Below are positions 1-6,978 of a stretch of 8,166 nt of DNA, one piece after another. Below the pieces are notes generated by a model. The model saw nothing but the letters and a program-made list of their open reading frames with translations. It did no database searches and had not been told where the DNA came from. Each line of letters opens with the position of its first letter. The stretch's first letter is position 1. Made by a program: the position numbers and the translations under genes. Source of the stretch: Bacteroidota bacterium (GTDB taxonomy: Bacteria > Bacteroidota > Bacteroidia > Chitinophagales > Chitinophagaceae); NCBI GenBank assembly GCA_023386855.1, contig JAEWIW010000236.1, positions 1 to 8,166 on the forward strand. Direction: 5' to 3'.

Positions 1-871
1 CTATGGGAGGCATGGAAGGAAATCCTTCAGATACCCGTCCACTATACCCATTCATGATGATATCAACAAACAGTTCTGGATTTTCAGCAGTTACGATCTT
101 GCTACCTTTTAAAGCGGGGAAGGCACCTTGCAATCCCTGACCATTTTCCTGGTGACAACTCTGGCAATTCATCGCGTACAATGCAGTACCATCAAGTTCT
201 GCCGCGGCTGTTCCTTCAGCGCTTTCCTTTTTCTTTTCCATTTTATAGAGGAAGGCTGGATCGGGTGTTCCATCAGGAAGTTTAACCTGTTTCAGGCTTT
301 GTAAATAAGCCACCAGCTGGAGCGCTTCCTCGGTAGCCACCACTTTTCCTTTTTTCCCTTTTAAGAATTCTTCTGGCACATTCACTATAACATCACCTTT
401 TGAAGGCGTTTGCTTAATGTCGAACATCCATGAATACGATGGCATAATGGATTCTTTCACTACTATGCGAGGGTTGAATAAATGAACAAGATGCCATTCT
501 GCTGCAGGCTGACGGTTTCCAATGGTAGTAAGATCGGGGCCGGTTCGTTCTGTTCCCATCAGTGTTGCAGTATTTCGGAACATGTCCGTTCTTTTTATGT
601 TGGCATAATCTGCTGCGATAGATGGACGATCGCCCCACGACTGGTCCATTTCAACATTTCTTATTTGTTGAGTATGACAGGCCACGCATCCATTAGCGAT
701 ATAAAGTGCTTTTCCTTTTTGAGCATCCAGGCTCAATTCTTTGGAGCCGGGTAATGGTTTAAAAGTTTTTTGATTATGAATGGCCGGTATTATCGCCACC
801 ATGAGGGTAAGGAAAAGAAACAAACCCAATGCGGAAAGAAATAATTTTTTATGGTCATTGAAGAAGTTCAT
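1..871 (-). CDS. ccoO: CcoO-like cbb3 oxidase cytochrome c subunit with a fused second cytochrome c domain (partial)
   Basis: Membrane-anchored c-type cytochrome that would pass electrons to the subunit I encoded just upstream. It is open at the left edge; 290 residues are visible from the ATG at 869-871. One membrane anchor spans about residues 10-30. The first heme c site is CVACH (62-66), in the CcoO-typical setting GCVACHTQQIR, and a probable axial Met (M143) lies in the IMPSYSW segment. After a charged Lys/Glu-rich linker (about 210-225) comes a second class I cytochrome c domain with CQSCH (236-240) and a probable axial Met at 287 (SMPPI). From family knowledge, ordinary CcoO is about 200 residues with one heme, so the second domain is a fusion and may stand in for part of CcoP. 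It lies 41 bp after the subunit I gene on the same strand, so co-transcription is very likely. No Shine-Dalgarno is visible. The C terminus is not seen. Confidence 0.9.
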   Translation of the reverse strand, partial: MNFFNDHKKLFLSALGLFLFLTLMVAIIPAIHNQKTFKPLPGSKELSLDAQKGKALYIANGCVACHTQQIRNVEMDQSWGDRPSIAADYANIKRTDMFRNTATLMGTERTGPDLTTIGNRQPAAEWHLVHLFNPRIVVKESIMPSYSWMFDIKQTPSKGDVIVNVPEEFLKGKKGKVVATEEALQLVAYLQSLKQVKLPDGTPDPAFLYKMEKKKESAEGTAAAELDGTALYAMNCQSCHQENGQGLQGAFPALKGSKIVTAENPELFVDIIMNGYSGRVSEGFPSMPPI

Positions 872-912
872 GCTGAAAGTGTTTTTCTATTAAAGTTTTT
901 ATAGGGTACAGA

Positions 913-2958
913 TCATGACTGGAGAGCAGGTTCTTTCACGATTATTTTTTTGATCACTTCCTGAGGGATATCAAGACTTTTTTTAGGCCTGATCATTTTA
1001 TACATATTGTATGCAAAGAGCAGGTGCGATAACCACATCAATGAACCGCCGATAGCGCGCCAAAGCCAGTAAGGTGCCATGAAGGAAACGGTTTCCATAA
1101 AAGGTTTTCCATTCATCCACATCAATCCTTTTAATGTTCCGCCGATCATCAATGGAACACTATAAAAAAGTAAACCTATAAACGCCATCCAGAAATGGAT
1201 ACCAACAGTTGCCTGAGGAGGTTCCTGCCTGGTAATTCTTGGAATGATGGCATAAATTGATCCCCATAAAAAGAAAGCAATGATGCCATACATGGTGATA
1301 TGCGAATGGGCAACGGTGAAATCAGTAAAATGCCATGCGAGGTTGGTAGTTCTGAATGCTTCAGCGGTACCCTGTAAGGAGCCTGTGAAATAAAAGATGA
1401 TACCGATGATAAAGAATGGAAGCGTATAGCTGCCAGGAACCTTATGCCATGCGCCTTTGAAGGTCATCAGGAAATTTGTTGTGCCAGAAACAACGGGGAT
1501 GGCCATACCAACACTTCCAATGATCGCGATGGTTTGTAATGACCATGGGATAGCACTGAAAATAAAATGGTGTGTGCCAATAAGGGTATAGAAAAATATT
1601 TGTGACCAGAAGGCAAGTATACCAAGACTATAAGAGTAGATCGGTTTATTCAATTGTTGTGGAAGATAATAATATACAAGTCCAAGAGTGAACAACATGA
1701 ACCACATACCAACGCCCTGGTGCATATAGTATCCTTGTATGATAGTTTCTCCCAGGCCATCCTGCCAATAAGGAACATAGGCTACGATGGAAATAACAAT
1801 GGCAAACATTACCGATGCGATGATGTACCAGTTGGAAACATAAATTTCGCGTGTTTTGCGTTTGGCAACCGTTTTAAGAAAGTTGAACAGTGTAATGATA
1901 AGCCCGATTGCAAACAGTGCCTGTATAGGCCAGATATATTCACGATATTCTCCACCACCATTATTGATGCCAGCCATCAGCGATAAACTTCCAAGGATTA
2001 CTGCTGCATTGATAAGGAATAGGGAATACCATCCTAATTTAAGGCTATGAATTTGCACGTTACCAACTCTTGGTACAACATAATATCCAAGGCCAAGCAT
2101 ACCTAACGATGACCAACCCCAGAATACGGCATTGGTATGAACGGGTCTTAACCTTCCAAAGCTTAACCAGCTTAGATGGTCTGCATCAGGTGCAACGAAT
2201 TTGATGCCTACGTATTCACCAACGGAAGTTCCAAAAACCAACCATACTGTGGCAGAGATAAGAAACCATATCACAAGCTTCGAAAGCTGTGGATCAGTTT
2301 CAGGACGAACAAGTGCTTTCTTTTTTTCTTCAATAAAACGGATGTTACCCGGTTCATTAATATTATCAAGCAATCCCTTTTGATCATTGGGTTCCAGGTT
2401 GCCTGATAATTCGTTATGAGAAAGCTTGAAATCAAGGTGTGCCTTGCGTTTGAGCAATGCTTCGGTGAGGTCGGATTCGGGCACTTTCTTTAAGTATTCA
2501 GCGATCCTGTCGATCTCATTTTTTTGTTGTGAAAGCCTTCTTCTTTTGATCATGTTGATCACTTTCACCATCAATATAAGGATGCCGGTGATGATCGGAA
2601 CAAGGATGAGAATAATAGTAATGATGGCCCCACCTTCGGTTAAAAAATTCCCTGGTGTGGGTACTTTTTCCTGCGCGAACACGGAATGGTTACTAAATAA
2701 TAATGTGGTGGTGGCAAAAAAGGCGATCAACATTGTTTTCAATGATGATCCATTCGGTGTACCGAGATGATTAAGGAAAACATCAACCTGCGGGCCATCC
2801 AGTTTGTCGATGATCTCGTTGAGATTTCCTGTTTGCTCCTGCTGTTTTTTCTTTTTAGTAATGAAGAGCATTTCTTTTGTTTTCAGGGATAAGAGGATTG
2901 CCACACATAAGAGCAGGAGAAGCACAATAAAGAGCAGGATAAATAATCTTAGTGTCAT
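913..2958 (-). CDS. ccoN: cbb3-type (C-family) heme-copper oxidase subunit I with long N-terminal extension
   Basis: Catalytic subunit of a proton-pumping terminal oxidase in the inner membrane, 681 residues. Core from about residue 228 to 655 with some 12 membrane helices. Ligands visible: H274 (RPVHTN, low-spin heme), CuB histidines H413 (YYMHQGVG), H463 and H464 (GTHH), and H551/H553 (AHSH) for the high-spin and low-spin hemes. Y457 lies six residues before H463, the place of the cross-linked Tyr of cbb3 oxidases. Spacings 413-463 (50) and 463-551 (88) equal those I recall for Pseudomonas stutzeri CcoN (207, 257, 345). The Tyr, and the lack of NorB-like glutamates in the helix after H413, favour oxygen over NO reduction. 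Residues 1-227 are extra: membrane segments at about 4-25, 74-95 and 109-133, then a charged helical stretch. I do not recognise that region. A start at M76 (position 2733), which resembles a signal peptide ending near FAQ, is a less likely alternative. Confidence 0.93.
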   Translation of the reverse strand: MTLRLFILLFIVLLLLLCVAILLSLKTKEMLFITKKKKQQEQTGNLNEIIDKLDGPQVDVFLNHLGTPNGSSLKTMLIAFFATTTLLFSNHSVFAQEKVPTPGNFLTEGGAIITIILILVPIITGILILMVKVINMIKRRRLSQQKNEIDRIAEYLKKVPESDLTEALLKRKAHLDFKLSHNELSGNLEPNDQKGLLDNINEPGNIRFIEEKKKALVRPETDPQLSKLVIWFLISATVWLVFGTSVGEYVGIKFVAPDADHLSWLSFGRLRPVHTNAVFWGWSSLGMLGLGYYVVPRVGNVQIHSLKLGWYSLFLINAAVILGSLSLMAGINNGGGEYREYIWPIQALFAIGLIITLFNFLKTVAKRKTREIYVSNWYIIASVMFAIVISIVAYVPYWQDGLGETIIQGYYMHQGVGMWFMLFTLGLVYYYLPQQLNKPIYSYSLGILAFWSQIFFYTLIGTHHFIFSAIPWSLQTIAIIGSVGMAIPVVSGTTNFLMTFKGAWHKVPGSYTLPFFIIGIIFYFTGSLQGTAEAFRTTNLAWHFTDFTVAHSHITMYGIIAFFLWGSIYAIIPRITRQEPPQATVGIHFWMAFIGLLFYSVPLMIGGTLKGLMWMNGKPFMETVSFMAPYWLWRAIGGSLMWLSHLLFAYNMYKMIRPKKSLDIPQEVIKKIIVKEPALQS

Positions 2959-2979
2959 GTTGGTTGATTAAATATTATG

Positions 2980-3123
2980 CTAACACTGAACGGGCAGTAA
3001 GTCGTCACAGGTGGAATTGCACCGATGAAAACATCAGTGTTAGGGGTTATTTCAGTGTAAAGGTAATCATTCCAAATAATAAATGACTTTTTAGTCATCT
3101 ATTATTTTTTGTCATCAGTGCAA
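2980..3123. promoter_or_regulatory. Four copies of a TCAGTG-type motif upstream of ccoN
   Basis: The motif TCAGTG(T/C)(T/A)A occurs on the plus strand at 3034-3042 (TCAGTGTTA), 3052-3060 (TCAGTGTAA) and 3115-3123 (TCAGTGCAA), and on the minus strand at 2981-2989 (reads TAACACTGA on plus). The first and last-named copies form a perfect 10-bp inverted repeat, CTAACACTGA (2980-2989) and TCAGTGTTAG (3034-3043), with 44 bp between the arms. CACCGATG-AAAA-CATCAGTG (3020-3039) also makes a small hairpin that overlaps one copy. All lie between the regulator and the oxidase gene, so binding by a regulator is possible. That role is an inference; the motif matches no operator that I know. Confidence 0.35.
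3074..3107. terminator. Strong AT-rich dyad: rrf2 terminator and/or operator
   Basis: Two 15-base arms (3074-3088 and 3093-3107) pair at 14 of 15 positions around a TTTT loop; the only mismatch is 3082/3099. The core is ATGACT-TTTT-AGTCAT. Read on the minus strand, the hairpin comes 35-68 bases after the end of the Rrf2 gene and its core is followed by a T-rich tail, so it could terminate that transcript. Read on plus it also ends in a T run. The near-perfect symmetry upstream of ccoN equally suits an operator for a dimeric regulator such as the neighbouring Rrf2 protein. The dyad is seen directly; its role is not. Confidence 0.55.
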
Positions 3124-3141
3124 CATAGTGGGCAAAAAAAT

Positions 3142-3576
3142 TTACCGGTGTTTTAGGTAGGAGATTTTATTATCGATCTGGTCGGGCATTTCGCCGAGCT
3201 TTGCTTTTTGAAGCATGGAATACATTTCTTTCCTGATCTTTTTATACTGGTAATGGATAGGGCAGGGTTTTTCTTCAGAGCATTGATTAAGTCCTAACCC
3301 GCAACCGGAAAAAATATCATCGCCGTCAACCGCTTTCACTATATCGGCAAGGGTATATTTAAGTCCTTTTTTATCGAGATAAAACCCGCCGGCAGGGCCT
3401 TTCATGGAGAGAACCATATCTTTTTTGCTCAGCTCATGGAGTATTTTTGCAATGAATTTTTCGGGAGCATCGATACCTGCAGAGATCTCTTTAATACCGG
3501 CTTTTTCTCCCAATTTAGATTTCCGTGCGATAAAGATCAGTGCCCGGATAGCATACTCGCAGGTTTTTGAAAACAT
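3142..3576 (-). CDS. Rrf2-family Fe-S transcriptional regulator (IscR/NsrR-like)
   Basis: Cytoplasmic DNA-binding regulator of 144 residues, the usual length for Rrf2 proteins. The N-terminal winged helix (about 1-65) has the family pattern: CEYAIRALIFIA in helix 1, the recognition region EKFIAKILHELSKKDMV, and the wing KGPAGGFYL. A dimerisation helix follows (TLADIVKAVDG). The cluster loop holds C92, C99 and C105 with H108 (CPIH). This is close in number and order to the C92, C98, C104 and H107 that I recall for E. coli IscR, with one extra residue between the first two cysteines. An Fe-S cluster sensing oxygen, NO or cluster supply is therefore likely. It lies 183 bp upstream of ccoN on the same strand and is divergent from the fucosidase gene. 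Control of the oxidase is the natural inference. IscR, NsrR and RsrR cannot be told apart from sequence alone. The start is the ATG at 3574-3576. Confidence 0.9.
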   Translation of the reverse strand: MFSKTCEYAIRALIFIARKSKLGEKAGIKEISAGIDAPEKFIAKILHELSKKDMVLSMKGPAGGFYLDKKGLKYTLADIVKAVDGDDIFSGCGLGLNQCSEEKPCPIHYQYKKIRKEMYSMLQKAKLGEMPDQIDNKISYLKHR

Positions 3577-3726
3577 TATTAATTGCTTGAGGTAGATTTA
3601 TGGAAAGGTTAGATTGCCCGCAACGCGAATCCGGGGTTAAAGATATTGGATTTGAAAATAAATAAGGAATGAAAGGATGGGCAAGACTTTTTACATACAT
3701 TCATTTTCCCATAAAACTCATTGTTA

Positions 3727-5184
3727 ATGAAGATAATCAATGCAGCATTATTTGGCCTTTTGATGGCCGGTTGTAGTGGTTCAAAACCGGGAAGAAGTAA
3801 TGTTTCAGCGCCTTCTCCCTTATTACCCGTTCCAACGGCAAACCAATTGGAATGGCATGAGATGGAAATGAATGCTTTTATTCATTTTACGACAAATACA
3901 TTTACCGATAAGGAATGGGGTTATGGTGATGAAAGCGAGCAAGTGTTCAATCCAACCAGCCTTGATGCGAACCAATGGGCATCAAACTTAAAGGATGCGG
4001 GGTTCAAGACGATGATACTGACCTGCAAGCATCATGATGGTTTCTGTTTATGGCCTTCGAAATATACTGATCATTCGGTGGAGAAGAGTCCTTATAAAAA
4101 TGGGAAAGGTGATATCGTTCGTGAAGCAAGTGATGCTGCAAGGAAGGCGGGACTTAAGTTTGGGGTTTATCTTTCTCCCTGGGACCGTAACAGGGCGGAT
4201 TATGGAACGCCTGAATATGTTGAATATTACCGCAACCAGTTAAAGGAATTGTTCACACAGTATGGACCCATCTTCGAAATGTGGTTTGATGGAGCCAATG
4301 GCGGTGATGGCTATTATGGTGGTGCAAGGGAAACAAGGAAGATCAATGGGGCAACCTATTACCACTGGCCAACAACACTTGAGATGGTTCGGCAAATTCA
4401 ACCAGGGGTATTGTTCTTTAGCGATGCCGGTCCGGGTGTACGTTGGGTTGGAAATGAAAGAGGAGTGGCTGGTGAAACCAATTGGAATACCATAACGATT
4501 GATACTTTATATGCCGGCAAACCAGGGATTGAGCATTTGTTGAATACAGGTTCGGAAGATGGAAAAAGCTGGGTGCCTGCAGAAGTGGATGTATCGATAA
4601 GGCCGGGATGGTTCTACCATGAAAAAGAAGATTCGCTTGTGAAGCGCCCGGAGAAATTATTCGATATCTATCTTACTTCAGTGGGAAGAGGTTCAACATT
4701 GTTATTGAATGTTCCGCCTGATAGAAGAGGTTTATTTCATGAAAATGATGTTGCGGCGTTAAAGGGATTCAGTGAATTACTGAAGAAGGAATTTGCAAGG
4801 AACCTCGCTGCCAATGCAAAAGCTATTGCCGATAAAACAAGGGGGAATGCACCGGATTATGCAGCTTCAAATTTAACTGATGGAAATAAGGAAAGCTATT
4901 GGGCAACTGATGATCGAATTCTTAACGCGAAGGTGGAAATAGACCTTGGCAAAGAAGAAACCGTGAAGTACGTATTGTTGCAGGAATATATCAAGTTGGG
5001 ACAAAGAATAAAATCTTTTAAGGTGGAAGTATGGAAGGGCGATCAATGGGAGAAGGTGGCAGAAGGAACGACGATCGGTTACAAGCGGATATTAAAAATT
5101 GAACCTGTTCAAACCAGCAAACTGCGCATAAGCATCACCGGTAGTAAGGCCTGCCCGGTGATATCGAATGTTGAGGTTTATTAG
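3727..5184 (+). CDS. GH29 alpha-L-fucosidase lipoprotein with C-terminal F5/8 C domain
   Basis: Exo-glycosidase that would remove alpha-L-fucose from glycans in the periplasm or at the cell surface; 485 residues from ATG 3727. A frame-extending TTG at 3721 is less likely because the ATG gives a compact signal peptide. That signal ends in a lipobox, LMAG before C16, so lipidation is expected. The GH29 barrel spans about 30-345: H53 in NAFIHF, H102-H103 in KHHDGF, and the expected nucleophile D188 in MWFDGA. Candidate acid/base residues are E244 (GNERG) and E250 (AGETNW). The barrel resembles the GH29-B branch, which prefers alpha-1,3/1,4 linkages on branched glycans; this subfamily call is from memory. 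Residues about 359-485 form a discoidin/CBM32-like sandwich (ASNLTDGNKESYWA, VEIDLG, KSFKVEVW). No SusC/SusD gene or other glycosidase is nearby in the window, so its substrate is unknown. Confidence 0.93.
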   Translation: MKIINAALFGLLMAGCSGSKPGRSNVSAPSPLLPVPTANQLEWHEMEMNAFIHFTTNTFTDKEWGYGDESEQVFNPTSLDANQWASNLKDAGFKTMILTCKHHDGFCLWPSKYTDHSVEKSPYKNGKGDIVREASDAARKAGLKFGVYLSPWDRNRADYGTPEYVEYYRNQLKELFTQYGPIFEMWFDGANGGDGYYGGARETRKINGATYYHWPTTLEMVRQIQPGVLFFSDAGPGVRWVGNERGVAGETNWNTITIDTLYAGKPGIEHLLNTGSEDGKSWVPAEVDVSIRPGWFYHEKEDSLVKRPEKLFDIYLTSVGRGSTLLLNVPPDRRGLFHENDVAALKGFSELLKKEFARNLAANAKAIADKTRGNAPDYAASNLTDGNKESYWATDDRILNAKVEIDLGKEETVKYVLLQEYIKLGQRIKSFKVEVWKGDQWEKVAEGTTIGYKRILKIEPVQTSKLRISITGSKACPVISNVEVY

Positions 5185-5227
5185 GGTCGCATAAGAATTC
5201 CCGGAATCTTCAGATTTTTGTGTCTTC

Positions 5228-6319
5228 ATGGATCCCGCAAATAAAAATATTACTCTAAGTAAGATCATTCATATTGATATGGATGCGTTTTATGCATCTG
5301 TTGAGCAACGCGATGATCCTTCATTAAAGGGAAAGACCATTGCAGTTGGTGGCTCACCGGAAGGAAGAGGTGGGGTAGTGGCCACCTGCAGTTATGAAGC
5401 GAGGAAGTTTGGTGTGCGCTCTGCTATGCCGTCTAAAAAAGCATTGCAGTTATGCCCGGGTATTATTTTTATCAGGCCCAGGTTTGAAGCATATAAGAAA
5501 GTATCGTTGCAGGTTAGGAAGATCTTTCACCGTTATACAGATATCATTGAACCGCTTTCATTGGATGAAGCATACCTCGATGTAACGGAAGACAAGCAGG
5601 GTATTGGTTCGGCCCTGGATATTGCGGTGTTGATCAGGAAAGCCATTAAGGAAGAGTTGCAGCTTACGGCATCTGCAGGAGTATCTATCAATAAATTTTT
5701 TGCAAAGATTGCTTCTGATATACAGAAGCCTGATGGGTTGACTTTTATTGGTCCATCGAAGATCGAATATTTTGTTGAAGCGTTAGCGATTGAGAAATTT
5801 TATGGTGTAGGAAAAGTGACTGCGGAAAAGATGCGGCGGATGGGCATACATACCGGTGCCGACCTGAAGAAGTATGAAGAAGCGGCGCTAGTTCAGCATT
5901 TCGGTAAGGTGGGAAGATTTTATTACAGGATTGTAAGAGGCATTGATGACCGGCCGGTTGAGCCCAACCAGGAAACCAAATCGGTTGGTGCAGAAGATAC
6001 TTTCCCTGAAGACCTCACTACTATTGAACAAATGAACCAGGAGCTTGATAAGATTGCCCTGCTGGTGCATCAAAGACTGGAAAGGCGGCACCTGAAAGGA
6101 AGAACCATAACCTTGAAAGTCAAGTTCAGTGATTTTAAGATTGTTACCCGCAGCAGAACGCTGGAACAAAGAACCGGTGCGCTGAATGTGATCGTTGGTA
6201 TAGCAAAGGAATTAATGATGGGAGTAGAACAGGGTGGGATCAGGGTAAGGTTACTGGGAATTTCTTTATCCAATTTTATGGAACGGAAGAGTATGCAGCT
6301 GGAGATGTTTGGTGAATAG
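5228..6319 (+). CDS. dinB: DNA polymerase IV, Y-family translesion polymerase
   Basis: Error-prone cytoplasmic polymerase that extends past template lesions and mismatched ends; 363 residues, the normal DinB length. Catalytic metal ligands are D17 (HIDMDAF) and D113-E114 (SLDEAYLD). Y22 sits at the steric-gate position that excludes ribonucleotides. Palm and fingers run from about 13 to 180 (including CSYEARKFGVRSAMP and SAGVSINKFFAKIASD). The thumb, with a helix-hairpin-helix-like FYGVGKVTAEKM segment, covers about 190-240. The little finger, starting near KSVGAEDTF, covers about 250-350. The C terminus QLEMFGE (357-363) looks like a beta-clamp binding peptide. It begins 43 bp after the fucosidase stop. 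A shared transcript is possible, but the two functions are unrelated. No LexA-type box was recognised upstream. All key residues are intact. Confidence 0.97.
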   Translation: MDPANKNITLSKIIHIDMDAFYASVEQRDDPSLKGKTIAVGGSPEGRGGVVATCSYEARKFGVRSAMPSKKALQLCPGIIFIRPRFEAYKKVSLQVRKIFHRYTDIIEPLSLDEAYLDVTEDKQGIGSALDIAVLIRKAIKEELQLTASAGVSINKFFAKIASDIQKPDGLTFIGPSKIEYFVEALAIEKFYGVGKVTAEKMRRMGIHTGADLKKYEEAALVQHFGKVGRFYYRIVRGIDDRPVEPNQETKSVGAEDTFPEDLTTIEQMNQELDKIALLVHQRLERRHLKGRTITLKVKFSDFKIVTRSRTLEQRTGALNVIVGIAKELMMGVEQGGIRVRLLGISLSNFMERKSMQLEMFGE

Positions 6320-6348
6320 GTTAGCTCTTGTATCCTGAAGTGGGTTGT

Positions 6349-6370
6349 ATTAAAATTTCCAAACTTTAAT
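6349..6370. repeat. AT-rich inverted repeat between dinB and the membrane protein gene
   Basis: A 22-bp dyad, arms 6349-6358 and 6361-6370 around a CC centre, pairs at 9 of 10 positions (mismatch 6355/6364). It is almost wholly A/T, so it makes a poor intrinsic terminator. It lies 30 bp after dinB and about 50 bp before the next start codon, where it could be an operator or a weak terminator. A second weak AT hairpin (AAATAAA 6389-6395 with TTTATTT 6403-6409) lies just before the next gene. AT-rich symmetry by chance is quite possible. Confidence 0.3.
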
Positions 6371-6419
6371 GTAGACAATCCTCATCCTAAATAAAGACTG
6401 GTTTTATTTGATCCTTTTT

Positions 6420-6914
6420 ATGGATATGCAACAACTTGTCAAAGACAATCTCCAGTTCCTTTACTACCTGTTCAATCTTACTGCTGGCGGTCTGTATGCC
6501 TTAAGCTTTTTGACCATGCTTTCTTACCAGTTCTGGAATATCCTGATCTGGTTTGGACTGCTTCCAGCATTATGGATATATCTTATCTCCCGCAAAACAA
6601 CTCCCTGGTTAAACCTGTTGAGCCTTCCGCTGTTTGGAGTGATGTTTTACTTTCACCAATGGAATAGTTGGTTCGACCAGGCGGTGGTATTTCTTAACAA
6701 GGCGGCCGACGAATGCGGCTCAGACTATCGAAAGATGTCGGTGTACCTCTGCGTGTTTATTCCCATGCTGATCACCTGTTTACTTTGTTGGTGGACCCTA
6801 TCAGATAAGCACTGGAAAAGGTTCAGGAATTTCTCGGTCGCGGCCATCGTGCTGGTGTTGGTTGGATTTCCACTGTCCAACATGGCCCTGAAAATCCTTT
6901 TTTCAACATATTGA
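6420..6914 (+). CDS. Small polytopic membrane protein of unknown function
   Basis: I do not recognise this 164-residue protein. Start taken at ATG 6420 (a second ATG is at 6426; a TTG at 6408 would add four residues). It has about five hydrophobic segments, near residues 13-34, 37-57, 61-78, 104-126 and 137-158, so it is an integral membrane protein. The soluble stretch between segments 3 and 4 (about 80-103) is acidic and Asn-rich (NSWFDQAVVFLNKAADECGSDYRK) only in part and has no known motif. A basic loop, KHWKRFRNF, precedes the last segment and would be cytoplasmic by the positive-inside rule. Four cysteines are present (one in the loop, three in or near segment 4) without a metal-binding pattern. 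It lies between dinB and the Fic gene on the same strand; 144 bp separates it from Fic, so operon membership is uncertain. The continuous frame with a hydrophobic pattern and clean start supports a real gene. Confidence 0.75.
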   Translation: MDMQQLVKDNLQFLYYLFNLTAGGLYALSFLTMLSYQFWNILIWFGLLPALWIYLISRKTTPWLNLLSLPLFGVMFYFHQWNSWFDQAVVFLNKAADECGSDYRKMSVYLCVFIPMLITCLLCWWTLSDKHWKRFRNFSVAAIVLVLVGFPLSNMALKILFSTY

Positions 6915-6916
6915 TG

Positions 6917-6978
6917 CCTTTCGAAAACTGCTGCCACGTAAATAATCTATTCGTGGCAAAAAACCTTTCGAATAACTG
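6917..6978 (+). repeat. Short direct repeat CCTTTCGAA(T)AACTG, two copies
   Basis: Copies at 6917-6930 (CCTTTCGAAAACTG) and 6964-6978 (CCTTTCGAATAACTG) differ by one inserted T and start 47 bp apart. The first begins three bases after the membrane protein's stop codon. They alternate with the TGCCACG dyads described separately, so the spacer may have grown by partial duplication. Function unknown. Confidence 0.5.

Noticed and set aside
482..754. 90-residue plus-strand open frame, and a 74-residue minus-strand frame at 414-638
   Set aside because: Both lie inside the CcoO-like gene in other frames; that gene has clear heme c motifs and accounts for the sequence.
2426..2770. 114-residue plus-strand open frame antisense to the ccoN N-terminal extension
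   Set aside because: Composition follows from the opposite strand. The minus frame has a continuous membrane-protein pattern joined to the oxidase core.
913..2958. Subunit I as an NO reductase (NorB/qNOR)
   Set aside because: The cbb3-type Tyr is present six residues before the His pair, the NOR glutamate pattern after the first CuB His is absent, and a CcoO-like subunit follows.
3638..3645. TATCTTTA on the minus strand, a near match to the Bacteroidota -7 element TAnnTTTG, upstream of the Rrf2 gene
   Set aside because: No matching TTG-type -33 element at the expected distance, so the promoter call is too weak.
5213..5220. GATTTTTG just before dinB as a possible -7 element
   Set aside because: One mismatch to the core and no convincing -33 element; such T-rich strings are common.
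6070..6378. 102-residue minus-strand open frame antisense to the end of dinB
   Set aside because: Almost wholly overlaps conserved dinB sequence and shows no domain of its own.
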